A stretch of DNA of 64,000 bases from RGIG2134 sp964461115 (GCA_964461115.1 CAYWSX010000003.1:186001-250000), one strand, 5' to 3'. Shown: positions 16,441 to 25,718, numbered from the stretch's first letter. Notes: a model not told the origin generated them from the sequence alone. Numbers and translations: made by a program.

Positions 16441-17643
16441 GTGAAAGTAGATTCTATAAAAAAACAAGATTCAAGTTATAACGGATTTATTTTTGCGCTA
16501 TCCCCGAAAATTGCTCTGAAGCAAACAAACGAGCAAAAAAATACAATATATTCAGAGAAAAAACAGCCATTAAAAATAGCTTCAGGGTTCGCTGCGCTTC
16601 TAGCAATTATTTCCGGTACCGCCTATTATGTCCGCAAACGCAATAATATCAAGCTTGCAAATGAAATTATTATTCAAGGTAGCAGTAAATTTAAAAACTT
16701 GTTAAGGAACTTGGCGCCCGAAGATTATGACTCATCCAAAGTATTTAAAGCGAATTTTCACATACACTCTAAATGCTCTGACGGAAAGCTCAGCCCGATT
16801 GAAATTCTAGAACAGGCTAACGCTATTGCCTCAAAACTGCAAAAAAATGAAAAGTTTTGTTTTGCGATAACGGATCACGACAATATTGATGGACTGATTG
16901 AAGTGATAAACGCAATCAAAAAAAATCCAAAAAAATATTCCAAATTAAGATTTATTCCAGGTGTCGAAATGTCGGTCAAGCATATAGACAATAATATTTT
17001 TTCTTCTCCGGTAGAATTGGATTTTTTAATATACGGATTTGACGTCAATAACCCAAAACTACGAGAAACCCTCCTTAAGAGAAAAACTACCCTTCTTGAG
17101 CAAACAAAAAAGTTATTTGAGGAAATAAATATACAATGTGCCAACAATGAAAACTCCTTATCTGTTGATAAAATGCAACAAGAAGCTGCTGACTTGCATT
17201 TGCGTTATATCGGCTCAAACGGATACTTAAAGGCACTCAAAAACTACATAAAAGTAAAAAGTTCAAATGTAACAGAGGAAGTTTTAAATGCATTGGCAAA
17301 AAAACACTTTGGTAATAAAAACTACGCTTTTAGCGCCAATATTGACCTGGAAAGCGCTGTAAACCTGGCAAAAGATATAAATGCAATAAGCATATTAGCA
17401 CATCCCGGTAAATTTAACTTTACCGATGCCGGGCTCAAGACAAGCGGTACATCCGGAGCTGAAAATATCGTAAAAACATTTACAAAAGTCGGAGGCAGTG
17501 GGATCGAATATTATTATCAATCTTACAAAGCCGGAAACTTGGGCTGGTGGGAAAAAATAAAAAACACCATAAATTCAATGAACCTCGATTTATTGAAATC
17601 CGGTGGATATGATACGCATTCGGCAGATATTGCGAAGCATTAA
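16441..17643 (+). CDS. Membrane-anchored PHP-domain phosphoesterase
   Basis: GTG start behind AAAAGGATTTAAT. Residues 46-63 form one transmembrane helix, followed by a PHP metal-dependent phosphoesterase domain: FHIHSKCSDG (His107, His109), ITDHDNIDG, PGVEMS, LAHPGKF and a GGYDTHSAD end. These histidines and aspartates bind the metal cluster. It resembles the RNase AM/YciV group by motif order, with an insert of about 110 residues between the third and fourth motifs. The ~20-residue N-terminus before the helix carries a G-F-I-F-A-L-S element like the F-motif found on other proteins here. Substrate unknown. Confidence 0.8.
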   Translation: MKVDSIKKQDSSYNGFIFALSPKIALKQTNEQKNTIYSEKKQPLKIASGFAALLAIISGTAYYVRKRNNIKLANEIIIQGSSKFKNLLRNLAPEDYDSSKVFKANFHIHSKCSDGKLSPIEILEQANAIASKLQKNEKFCFAITDHDNIDGLIEVINAIKKNPKKYSKLRFIPGVEMSVKHIDNNIFSSPVELDFLIYGFDVNNPKLRETLLKRKTTLLEQTKKLFEEINIQCANNENSLSVDKMQQEAADLHLRYIGSNGYLKALKNYIKVKSSNVTEEVLNALAKKHFGNKNYAFSANIDLESAVNLAKDINAISILAHPGKFNFTDAGLKTSGTSGAENIVKTFTKVGGSGIEYYYQSYKAGNLGWWEKIKNTINSMNLDLLKSGGYDTHSADIAKH

Positions 17644-17644
17644 T

Positions 17645-17664
17645 ACAAAAACACCGCCGAAATT
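17645..17664. repeat. 20-bp direct repeat, left copy
   Basis: ACAAAAACACCGCCGAAATT, identical to 18966-18985. It is the left half of the ppdK terminator hairpin without its right arm, and overlaps the stop codon of the TonB-like gene. Confidence 0.85.
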
Positions 17665-18916
17665 AAAGTTTATAAAAAATCGGAACTACAATTGGTATAT
17701 CAGGCTTAATCACCTTTTGAAATTTGTAATAGAGCGTAAAATCATCTCCCCTCATTCCGTCAAGAAAAGTTGGGAATCGCGAATTTGTAATTTTTTTAAC
17801 AACATTATTATCATATGAAGAAGAGCCTGAGGAACTCACAACCGTAACCCTTTTTACAGTTCCGTCTCGTCTTATAACGATGGATATGGACATTTCTCTG
17901 GGCGCATAAGTATAAGCTGTCGGTACATATTTTTTCAAACAATCAACAATTTGGTTTTTATAATGGTTTTCAAGCTTTTTCTCAAGAAAATCTGCAGAAG
18001 GAGAAGGCGGAGACATTGGAGCAGGCAGTCCCATGGCAGCTGAGGGAGAAGAAGCTTGCAGATTATTTATCGGAACAGAATGTTTTTCAATCGTTCCGCC
18101 ATTGTCATAAAGCGTACTTTTACCAATAGAATTATAGCTTTGAACACCTTGTACGAAGTTATACTCAAAAGTTAATTTAATATTAACAAATTCACCGCCG
18201 AATTCGGAAGGCAGAGGCAAAAATGGCTCTGAAGCATTTATAGCTTTGATAATCTCGTCAAGCATTTTGCGGTCATAAAGCTTAATAACGCTAATATCTT
18301 CAACATGACCGTCTTTAAATATTTTAAAACTTACCGTTATTTTTTCCGATGATTTTTGATTTTTAGGTATCCAATTCTCTTTGACTTTCATTTCAACATG
18401 CTTTACGTAAGGCGCCATATCTATACCTTCAAATTTGATATCTTCTGAACTGACAGAACGCCGTTCCTCGATCTGCATATTATGAGCTTCTCGTCTCGCA
18501 AAAACATTGTAATCAAATGAAAATTGGATATCTACGGATTTCCCGTTAAAAGCATCAGGCAAGGGCGGAAGAGGGACTGATGCTTTAATGGCAGATATTG
18601 CACAAAAATCCATTTGCTTGCCACCTGATTGTACAATCCTAATATCATCAGCAATTTTACCGTCTTTGTAGACTATAAATATTGCAACAACACGTTTAGA
18701 GCTGTTTCCTTTCGGTGGATTCCAATTTTTTTTAATTATTTTCTGAATTTTTGTCATATATGGAGTAAAATTGACATCAGTGAGGGTTTGAGTTGCCTTG
18801 TCAGTTGATATTTCATTATTCGTGCTTTTATCAACAGGAATAGAGGGGATATTTTCCGCAAAGACAGAATCTGCGCAGGCTAAAAACAATACACTCAACA
18901 CTAAAAGCTTTTTCAT
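17663..18916 (-). CDS. Secreted protein with three TonB C-terminal-like domains
   Basis: 417 residues with a Sec signal peptide (MKKLLVLSVLFLACADSVFA). Three similar ~90-residue units follow, at about 48-140, 170-262 and 325-412. The first two open with F-x-P-Y-M or MAPYV and K-x-N-W-x-P, and carry a K-D-G-x-(I/V) turn and a P-L-P strand; the third has RRDGTVKRVTVVSSSGS. This is the pattern of TonB/TolA C-terminal domains. TonB proper has one domain and an N-terminal anchor; here a cleavable signal leaves a periplasmic three-domain protein. A Pro/Ser-rich linker (285-315) precedes the third unit. It may bind peptidoglycan or envelope partners. The gene is flanked by 20-bp direct repeats. Confidence 0.75.
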   Translation of the reverse strand: MKKLLVLSVLFLACADSVFAENIPSIPVDKSTNNEISTDKATQTLTDVNFTPYMTKIQKIIKKNWNPPKGNSSKRVVAIFIVYKDGKIADDIRIVQSGGKQMDFCAISAIKASVPLPPLPDAFNGKSVDIQFSFDYNVFARREAHNMQIEERRSVSSEDIKFEGIDMAPYVKHVEMKVKENWIPKNQKSSEKITVSFKIFKDGHVEDISVIKLYDRKMLDEIIKAINASEPFLPLPSEFGGEFVNIKLTFEYNFVQGVQSYNSIGKSTLYDNGGTIEKHSVPINNLQASSPSAAMGLPAPMSPPSPSADFLEKKLENHYKNQIVDCLKKYVPTAYTYAPREMSISIVIRRDGTVKRVTVVSSSGSSSYDNNVVKKITNSRFPTFLDGMRGDDFTLYYKFQKVIKPDIPIVVPIFYKL

Positions 18917-18935
18917 ACACCCTCAATCATTTTTA

Positions 18936-18965
18936 ATTATAATAGCATATTTTGATTACTTGTAA
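18936..18965 (-). promoter_or_regulatory. Promoter of the triple TonB-like gene
   Basis: Minus-strand TTACAA, an 18-nt spacer and TATAAT lie about 20 nt upstream of the ATG; GAGGGTGT is the SD. Confidence 0.5.
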
Positions 18966-19000
18966 ACAAAAACACCGCCGAAATTCGGCGGTGTTTTTGT
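18966..19000 (-). terminator. Terminator of ppdK
   Basis: A 15-bp perfect stem ACAAAAACACCGCCG / CGGCGGTGTTTTTGT with a 5-nt loop, usable on either strand; it follows the ppdK stop by 24 nt. Its left part is the right copy of the 20-bp direct repeat. Confidence 0.9.
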
Positions 19001-19024
19001 ATTTATTACTTTGGTGTGCTGTGA

Positions 19025-21694
19025 TTAGCAGCAGCCACAAGTTTTTTGAGCTTTTCTTTCTTCAAGAACCGCTTGAGCAGCAGCAAGTCTTGCTTGCGGA
19101 ACTCTGAACGGTGAGCAGGAAACATAGTTCAAGCCGATTCTGTGGCAGAATTTAACAGACTCAGGATCGCCGCCGTGTTCGCCGCAGATACCGCGTTTGA
19201 GGTTTGGTCTCACAGGAAGAGCTTTGTCAATACAGATTTCCATCAATTGACCTACACCCTCTTGGTCTAACGTTTCAAACGGGTTAGACGGAAGAATTTT
19301 ATTTTCTACATATTTTTGCAGGAATTTGCCTTCCGCGTCGTCTCTTGAGTAGCCGAAAGTCATTTGAGTAAGGTCGTTTGTACCGAATGAGAAGAATTCC
19401 GCATATTCCGCAACTTTATCAGCTGTCAAAGCTGCACGAGGAATTTCAATCATCGTACCGAACATATAATCAACGGTAACAGCCTTTTCTGCCATAACTT
19501 CTTTAGCAACACGCTCAAGAACCTCTCTGGCAGCTTTAAGCTCATTTACGTGACCGATTAAAGGAATCATGATTTCAGGTTTTACATCAAGCCCTTCTTT
19601 TTTCAAGTCACATGCAGCCGAGAAGATTGCTCTTACTTGCATTTCGTTGATTTCAGGGTAAGTAAGACCCAAACGGCAGCCTCTCAAGCCCATCATAGGG
19701 TTAGATTCAGCCAAGCCTTCAACAATGTGAAGCATTTCTTCGTCTTTTGCACAGTCTTGGTTAAGTGCTTTTTTAGTCGCAACTGTCGCGATTAATTCTT
19801 CTTTTGAAGGAAGGAATTCGTGAAGAGGCGGATCTAAAAGACGAATTGTCATAGGTTTTTCGCCCATAGCTTTGAACATTGCATAGAAATCGTTGTACTG
19901 CATAGGGAGCAAGTGAGAAAGCGCTTCTTTTCTTGCTTCTACGTTGTCAGCGATAATCATTTTTTGAACCCAAGGCAATCTGTCAGGATCCATGAACATG
20001 TGTTCAGTTCTGCAAAGACCAACGCCTTCTGCGCCCAATTCAAGAGCTTTTGCAACGTCAGTAGGAGTGTCTGCGTTAGCGCGGACTTGTAGTCTTTTTA
20101 CATCGTTAACCCATGCAAATAATTTTTCGAAGTTTTCATCCATTACAGGAGGAACAAGATGAACGGAATCAGCCATAACTTCGCCCGTACCGCCGTCTAA
20201 TGAGATAATATCGTCTTTTCTGTAAACAGTTCCGTCAGAAGTTGTCAAAGTTTCGTTTTTAAGGTCGATTTTCAAGTCCTCACAACCTGCAACACACGGT
20301 TTACCCATACCTTTTGCAACAACCGCTGCGTGAGATGTCATACCGCCTCTGAGTGTCAAAACACCTTGAGCAGCAATCATACCGTGAATATCATCAGGGC
20401 AAGTTTCGATACGAACAAGAATAACTTTTTCGCCTGCGTTTCCACGCTCAGCAGCTTCCTCTGTGTCGAATACAACTTTACCAACAGCAGCGCCCGGAGA
20501 TGCAGCAAGACCTCTTGCAATTGCTTTTGCGCCTTTTTTAGCCGCTTCATCAAAGCAAGGAAGCAATACTTGGTATAACTCGTTAGGGTCAACCAATTCG
20601 ATAGCTCTTTCTTTAGTGATAATACCTTCTTCAGCCATTTCAACTGCAATTCTTACAGAAGCTTTTGCAGTTCTTTTACCATTTCTTGTTTGAAGAATGT
20701 ACAATTTACCTTTTTCGATTGTAAATTCCATATCTTGAACATCTTTGTAGCCTTGTTCAAGTTTTTTCGCAATATCAACATATTGTCTGTATTGTTCAGG
20801 CATTTCTTTTTCAAGGTCAGCGATTTGGTTTGGAGTTCTGATACCGGCAACAACGTCTTCACCTTGTGCGTTAGTCAGATACTCGCCGTAGAACAAGTTT
20901 TCGCCGGTAGAAGGGTTTCTTGTGAACGAAACGCCTGTCGCACAGTCGTCGCCCATGTTTCCGAACACCATTGTTTGAACGTTAACCGCTGTACCGTAGT
21001 TGTGGTCAATTTTGTAGTGGTTTCTGTATGCCACCGCACGAGGAATATTCCAAGAACGGAAAACCGCTTCAACAGCTTCCTGCAATTGAACATAAGGGTC
21101 TTGCGGGAAGTCTTTGCCTGTTTCAGCTTTAATTAAAGCTTTATAAGGCTCGATTAATGATTTCCAATCATCCGCAGAAAGCTCCGTATCAAGCTTAACG
21201 CCTTTTTCTTCTTTCATTTTATCGATATATTCTTCGAATTTAACTCTTTCAATATCCCACGCAACAGAGCCAAACATAGTCAAGAAACGACGGTAAGAAT
21301 CATAGCAGAAACGAGGATTGTTAGTTAATTTAATCATACCCTCAACTGTTTCATCATTCATACCAAGGTTAAGGATTGTTTCCATCATTCCCGGCATCGA
21401 AAGTCTTGCACCTGAACGAACAGATACGAGAAGCGGGTTTGAGGAATCGCCAAACTTTTTGCATGATTGTTCTTCAACAGCGCTCAATGCTTTTTTGATT
21501 TCATCCATTAAGCCTTCAGGCATTTTATTACCATTATCGATATAATCCATGCAGGTTTCTGTTGTGATAGTTAACCCCGGAGGCACAGGAAGCCCCAAAT
21601 TGGTCATTTCGGCAAGGTTAGCACCTTTTCCGCCCAACAGATTTTTCATGGAAGCATCGCCTTCCTTAAAAAGCCAAACTCTTTTTTCAGTCAT
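19025..21694 (-). CDS. ppdK: Pyruvate, phosphate dikinase
   Basis: Interconverts pyruvate + ATP + Pi with PEP + AMP + PPi. 889 residues, full length: an N-terminal ATP-grasp domain (GGKGANLAEM, FGNMGDDCATGVSFTRNPSTG), the phosphohistidine domain with catalytic His in GGMTSHAAVVAKGMGKPC, and a C-terminal PEP-binding barrel (GLCRTEHMF, GRLGL-type and FSFGTNDLTQMTFGYSRDD). The protein ends in an unusual KTCGCC tail. PpdK in fermenters often runs in the glycolytic direction with PPi. It has its own promoter and terminator. Confidence 0.97.
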   Translation of the reverse strand: MTEKRVWLFKEGDASMKNLLGGKGANLAEMTNLGLPVPPGLTITTETCMDYIDNGNKMPEGLMDEIKKALSAVEEQSCKKFGDSSNPLLVSVRSGARLSMPGMMETILNLGMNDETVEGMIKLTNNPRFCYDSYRRFLTMFGSVAWDIERVKFEEYIDKMKEEKGVKLDTELSADDWKSLIEPYKALIKAETGKDFPQDPYVQLQEAVEAVFRSWNIPRAVAYRNHYKIDHNYGTAVNVQTMVFGNMGDDCATGVSFTRNPSTGENLFYGEYLTNAQGEDVVAGIRTPNQIADLEKEMPEQYRQYVDIAKKLEQGYKDVQDMEFTIEKGKLYILQTRNGKRTAKASVRIAVEMAEEGIITKERAIELVDPNELYQVLLPCFDEAAKKGAKAIARGLAASPGAAVGKVVFDTEEAAERGNAGEKVILVRIETCPDDIHGMIAAQGVLTLRGGMTSHAAVVAKGMGKPCVAGCEDLKIDLKNETLTTSDGTVYRKDDIISLDGGTGEVMADSVHLVPPVMDENFEKLFAWVNDVKRLQVRANADTPTDVAKALELGAEGVGLCRTEHMFMDPDRLPWVQKMIIADNVEARKEALSHLLPMQYNDFYAMFKAMGEKPMTIRLLDPPLHEFLPSKEELIATVATKKALNQDCAKDEEMLHIVEGLAESNPMMGLRGCRLGLTYPEINEMQVRAIFSAACDLKKEGLDVKPEIMIPLIGHVNELKAAREVLERVAKEVMAEKAVTVDYMFGTMIEIPRAALTADKVAEYAEFFSFGTNDLTQMTFGYSRDDAEGKFLQKYVENKILPSNPFETLDQEGVGQLMEICIDKALPVRPNLKRGICGEHGGDPESVKFCHRIGLNYVSCSPFRVPQARLAAAQAVLEERKAQKTCGCC

Positions 21695-21739
21695 TTCTTT
21701 TTCTCCTTACATTAAAGATATTATTATTAGGACGATATT

Positions 21740-21769
21740 ATTATATATGAAAATATTATTTTTGAACAA
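21740..21769 (-). promoter_or_regulatory. Promoter of ppdK
   Basis: Minus-strand TTGTTC, an 18-nt spacer and TATAAT about 45 nt upstream of the ATG. Confidence 0.5.
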
Positions 21770-21861
21770 TTGTTACGAATAAAATTAAACAGATAGCAAA
21801 TTATTTATTTACGTGTTTTTGTTCACATGAATTGAATCAGTCTGGGAATAAAGGAAAAGTA

Positions 21862-22407
21862 ATGCTATCATCAATAATGCCATACCGTACTAATTATCAA
21901 CCATGCAAAAGACAGGCGGCGCACAGCGGAAGAAATATAAGTTTTTCGGGAGCGGTAATACCCAATACTCAATTATCAAATAAAAATGCTATTTTTAAGT
22001 ATATTACGACTTTTATTGAGAAGCTCAAGCAAGATTCAAAGTGCTTCGACGAAGGATTCGAAACATGTTTTAGTGCTGTCGAAAACTTTATCAATACAAT
22101 TTTAAGAAAAGAAGGTTCTCCATCTATTGAGACTATTTCAGGTGCCATTACAACCAAAAACGGTAAAAAGCTTATTAAAAGTGGAGATAAAGTAAAATTG
22201 TTAGGTCCCTATCATTCACAAAAGGAAATAGCAGCTTTAAATTATGACGAAGCGCAAAAATCTTTTTACTTGGAGATTACGCCCAAACACTGTCGTATAA
22301 CAGGAGTTAAGAGCTCTGAAGGTTCCTATATAAAAATCACTCCAACTTCTCCTGACGGAAGAATTGTATACGAAAATAACGCACAAATACATAGGGTTAA
22401 CACCTAG
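21862..22407 (+). CDS. Unknown protein, F-x3-F-x2-C family, member 1
   Basis: I place the start at ATG 21862 behind AAAGGAA; an upstream in-frame TTG at 21832 would add 10 residues but lacks an SD. 181 residues, no signal peptide or membrane helix. The N-terminus has the short motif ending RNISFSGAV. A helical block with CFDEGFETC matches FNTTFERC and FNTAFQRC in the next two genes, so all three are paralogues. The second half has a NGKKLIKSGDKVKLL strand pair. Function unknown. Confidence 0.7.
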   Translation: MLSSIMPYRTNYQPCKRQAAHSGRNISFSGAVIPNTQLSNKNAIFKYITTFIEKLKQDSKCFDEGFETCFSAVENFINTILRKEGSPSIETISGAITTKNGKKLIKSGDKVKLLGPYHSQKEIAALNYDEAQKSFYLEITPKHCRITGVKSSEGSYIKITPTSPDGRIVYENNAQIHRVNT

Positions 22408-22417
22408 TGAGGATATT

Positions 22418-23413
22418 ATGAGAATTACCGCAATAAAAAACTATCAGACAAATATGTCATATAAGCCTCAAATTAAACCAGAAGGAAAAAACGATGTAAG
22501 CTTTTGCAGACTCACCTCCGGGACATTATCAAACAGGAAACTTTGGGCTGCTTTGAAAATAAACACATTGCTAAAAAGATTAAATGATAAAAAAATCCCA
22601 TTTAACACCACATTTGAACGTTGCATGGAAAGTATAAAATCATACATAAAAGCAATAGAAGAAAATATCCCATTAAAATCAATTTCAAAAAATGAACAAG
22701 GTGAAATTCATGCAATCCTGATAAACGGACAGCAAACAATACAGAAGGGACCAAATATATTTTTGATGCCTAAGTTGCGCAGAGGAGAGACACTCTTAAC
22801 AGTAGAGCCGATTGCCTCAATTATAGTTAAAGATGGGGGAGAAATTGAATCTTTTTCTATAAGAAATACAAGGAATTCGCTAAAAGCAAGCGGCCAATAT
22901 AACTATTCGAATCATAAAGCCTCGATCAAGCTTACAAACAACGGAGAGGTAACAAAAGCAATATTAGATGAAAGCAACACCGCGACACAAGTGGAGAAAT
23001 ATACAAGGCACAGAAGAAAGTGTGCTAGAGAAAACAGAAACTTAAAGCACAGACTGATTGGAAAGATACATGACAAAATCAGCAGCCATGAATCGGGCAA
23101 ATTATCATTTGAAGATACGTTCAAAGACTGTATAAAAACTGTAAAAAAATATCTGGCATTAATTAAAAAAACAAAAATCCACGACGCGCCGGTAATAGAA
23201 GAGGGAGAAAACATCTTCGCCAGAGGTAAAAACCCAAAATTAAAACCGTTTGCTTTCATTAAACATGAAAATGGAGAATCTAGTTTTCTATTAAGAATGG
23301 GAGGAAATATTTACATAGAAGGCCATTCTTCACCCAATAAAGCCTCCTCATTCATAAAATACCACAATGCATACAGAAGTAAAAAAACAACAACTATAAC
23401 ACCGGTAAGATAA
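22418..23413 (+). CDS. Unknown protein, F-x3-F-x2-C family, member 2 (duplicated domain)
   Basis: Start at ATG 22418 behind GTGAGGATATT; 331 residues. The N-terminus MRITAIKNYQTNMSYKPQ followed by DVSF is nearly identical to that of the next gene. Two copies of the helical block are present: FNTTFERCMESIKSYIKAI and, about 160 residues later, FEDTFKDCIKTVKKYLALI; each is followed by a (G)xNIF segment and a hydrophobic strand region. It is therefore a two-domain member of the local family. The linker is Lys/Arg rich (KYTRHRRKCAREN). No known fold recognised. Confidence 0.72.
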   Translation: MRITAIKNYQTNMSYKPQIKPEGKNDVSFCRLTSGTLSNRKLWAALKINTLLKRLNDKKIPFNTTFERCMESIKSYIKAIEENIPLKSISKNEQGEIHAILINGQQTIQKGPNIFLMPKLRRGETLLTVEPIASIIVKDGGEIESFSIRNTRNSLKASGQYNYSNHKASIKLTNNGEVTKAILDESNTATQVEKYTRHRRKCARENRNLKHRLIGKIHDKISSHESGKLSFEDTFKDCIKTVKKYLALIKKTKIHDAPVIEEGENIFARGKNPKLKPFAFIKHENGESSFLLRMGGNIYIEGHSSPNKASSFIKYHNAYRSKKTTTITPVR

Positions 23414-23458
23414 TGTAAAGATATAGAAAACCAAAAAGATTGTTTTCAGGAGAGAAAA

Positions 23459-24034
23459 ATGAGAATTACAGCAATAAAAACCTATCAAACAAATATATCA
23501 TCTAAGCCCCAAGCTAAAGCTAAAGAAAGAAATAGTGTAAATTTTGGAGCAATTACACATTATGAGCTTCTCAAAAAAAGAACGCACACTTTTAGTGCAA
23601 TAAAAAAGATAATAAAGCAATATAATGAGGGAAATTTTGATTTTAATACAGCTTTTCAACGCTGCGTACAAACCCTAGACATATATCTGAACAATTTTAG
23701 AAATAGAATGCCTATTCTATCAACCACAATAAATGAAGCAGGAGATACTATTACGCATTTTAAAAATGGAGAGCAAATTATAGAAAACGGGAACAACATA
23801 TTTCTAATGCCTAAAATAGCAGAAGGGGTGGAACTCACCGATGTAAAGCCGCTTGCTCTTATTCTTAATACAAAAGGCGTATCACAATTTTTGTTAAGCG
23901 CTCCCGAGGAAAAAACAGCTGTAAACGGCAGATTATCTGCCGCTCAAAAAAATTCTGTTATAAAACTTATAAAACAACCGACATTCAAAAAAGAAGAAGT
24001 CTATACCGCCACCCCGTATGCTTCTCCGTACTAA
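23459..24034 (+). CDS. Unknown protein, F-x3-F-x2-C family, member 3
   Basis: 191 residues from ATG 23459 with SD CAGGAGAG. MRITAIKTYQTNISSKPQ then VNFGAITHYE; the block FNTAFQRCVQTLDIYL and the segment NGNNIFLMPKIAEG align directly with member 2. The three genes run in tandem on one strand and probably form one transcription unit. No signal peptide, no membrane helix and a single conserved Cys per domain. Function unknown. Confidence 0.72.
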   Translation: MRITAIKTYQTNISSKPQAKAKERNSVNFGAITHYELLKKRTHTFSAIKKIIKQYNEGNFDFNTAFQRCVQTLDIYLNNFRNRMPILSTTINEAGDTITHFKNGEQIIENGNNIFLMPKIAEGVELTDVKPLALILNTKGVSQFLLSAPEEKTAVNGRLSAAQKNSVIKLIKQPTFKKEEVYTATPYASPY

Positions 24035-24086
24035 TATATAATATTTTTATTTTCGACATTTTGCTGTACAATGTTAAGTACGGCAA

Positions 24087-25283
24087 ATGCCGAAAATTTT
24101 GTTTATGAAAAAGATTTTTTTACTGTTAATAATACTGCTTTGCTCTGCTGTGCCGAATCTCGCAGCCGACACTACTGTTGAACGTATTGAAAAAGCATTC
24201 GAAGGAATTGACGAATCTCCCATTGAGCTTCAAGCCGAAGAAAACACCATAAATCTCGAAACCTCTGTCAATATGCAGAACCTAAACGAAGAAAATACAA
24301 TTAAACTAAAAGCCGACAAGGAACGTACAGAATGGAACAAAATTCAGCTCGACGGAAAAGTTATCAAATCAGTAGAGTTTCACGCTGCATACATGGGCAG
24401 AATGAGTGAGATTGTTCCGACTCACGGAGGGCACAATGTAACATCATACTCGCCTTTTGTCCTGCATTTGATGTCAAATACCAAATTTGCCGACGACAAA
24501 ACCGAATTTTTATTAAGAATAAACCCATTAAGAGACTTCGACAATTATGGATATCTGAATGCAATGATTTCTGAGGTCTATGTAAAACGCAAACTCACCG
24601 ACCACAACCACCTCATCATCGGACAAGCAAGAACCGCAATCGGTGTTGAAGGCGGACAATCCCAATACACTCTTTTGTTCCACGACCGCTCACAAATCGG
24701 CAGAACATACGGAAACGCCCGCTCCTATGGCATAAGGAACCAAGGACAGTACGAATTTTTTGACTACGACATAGGGGTTTTCGACAGTACAAGATTTTTC
24801 CAAAGAGTTATGCAAGGCGCGGAGTTCACAGGCTGGGTAACCGCAAAACCTCTAGCACGAGTCAGCGACAAATACGGGAATCTTGCAATCGGTACAGGAA
24901 TAAACACCGGCAAAAAGGAGCACACCCTTGATTACAGCGTTGTAGGCGCATACGTCGGTTATAATTACAAAAATTTCTTGGCAAACTTTGAATACGCAAA
25001 CGCCCACGGAAGCAACGGAAACTACGCCTCCAAAAACTACTCTGAGGGCTTTTACACAACCTTAGCCTACAATATCACACCAAAAGTCCAGGTTCTCGGA
25101 CGCTATGACTATTTCAATGCTGATAAACACATATCAGGCAAGGTTTCCCAGGAATATGTGGCAGGCATAAACTACTATATCAAAGGGCAGAACCTGAAAC
25201 TTCAATTAAATTACATCTTCCGCCAGCAAGAAGACGGAAACAACTCCAACAGATATGTTATGCTTACTCAAATGATGTTTTAA
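24087..25283 (+). CDS. Outer-membrane beta-barrel porin
   Basis: A Sec signal peptide (hydrophobic core FLLLIILLCSAV, likely cleavage after NLAA) precedes about 370 residues with alternating hydrophobic strands, frequent Tyr/Phe/Gly/Asn and a C-terminal Phe, as expected for a beta-barrel inserted by BamA. Segments such as GAYVGYNYKNFLANFEYA and VLGRYDYFNAD resemble phosphate-selective or general porins (OprO/P type). ATG 24087 and ATG 24105 are both possible; neither has a clear SD. It supports a two-membrane cell envelope. Cargo unknown. Confidence 0.8.
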   Translation: MPKILFMKKIFLLLIILLCSAVPNLAADTTVERIEKAFEGIDESPIELQAEENTINLETSVNMQNLNEENTIKLKADKERTEWNKIQLDGKVIKSVEFHAAYMGRMSEIVPTHGGHNVTSYSPFVLHLMSNTKFADDKTEFLLRINPLRDFDNYGYLNAMISEVYVKRKLTDHNHLIIGQARTAIGVEGGQSQYTLLFHDRSQIGRTYGNARSYGIRNQGQYEFFDYDIGVFDSTRFFQRVMQGAEFTGWVTAKPLARVSDKYGNLAIGTGINTGKKEHTLDYSVVGAYVGYNYKNFLANFEYANAHGSNGNYASKNYSEGFYTTLAYNITPKVQVLGRYDYFNADKHISGKVSQEYVAGINYYIKGQNLKLQLNYIFRQQEDGNNSNRYVMLTQMMF

Positions 25284-25292
25284 AGAGAAAAG

Positions 25293-25451
25293 ATGAGAGA
25301 ATTGAAAATATTTTTAATCTGTTTGGTATTTGCTTTAAGCGTTATTGTCTTAAATATTAGGTTTGAATTCGCAAATCCAAGAATTGTATACGGACTGGCT
25401 ATTGGTGTTCCAATGATAGTTTTTAAGTACTGGAGCAAGCTTAACGATTAG
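25293..25451 (+). CDS. Small two-helix membrane protein, 52 aa
   Basis: Begins 9 nt after the porin stop (ATG 25293, weak AGAGAAAAG SD). The sequence has two hydrophobic segments (residues 6-22 and 31-45) separated by NIRFEFANPR, with a Lys/Trp-containing C-terminus. The close spacing suggests cotranscription with the porin. No family recognised; it could be an envelope accessory peptide. Confidence 0.5.
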   Translation: MRELKIFLICLVFALSVIVLNIRFEFANPRIVYGLAIGVPMIVFKYWSKLND

Positions 25452-25488
25452 AAGATAGGCGAATACACCACAAGCCAATATATGGTGA

Positions 25489-25602
25489 AAGATACTTCCC
25501 CTAGCTGGAAAGATGCTGAAACAAGTTCAGCATGACAGATGGAAGTAATGGGTAAAGCCTATAACTCCGTCATCCTGAACTTGTTTCAGGATCTTTCCGA
25601 AT
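25489..25602. repeat. Inverted dispersed repeat
   Basis: GATGCTGAAACAAGTTCAGC followed by ATGAC is mirrored about 50 bp later by GTCATCCTGAACTTGTTTCA followed by GGATC, giving a MITE-like palindromic unit. Half-copies recur at 35.1-35.4 kb. The 267-bp gap otherwise shows no gene. Confidence 0.7.
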
Positions 25603-25718
25603 AGACATACAATTACAAATCCTACACATTAACTTTTGTAACAATATTATATACTCTTGAAATCCGACTTATATATTTGTTTTTATTTATATGTGAAGTG
25701 TAATATACGGAGGTCCTT

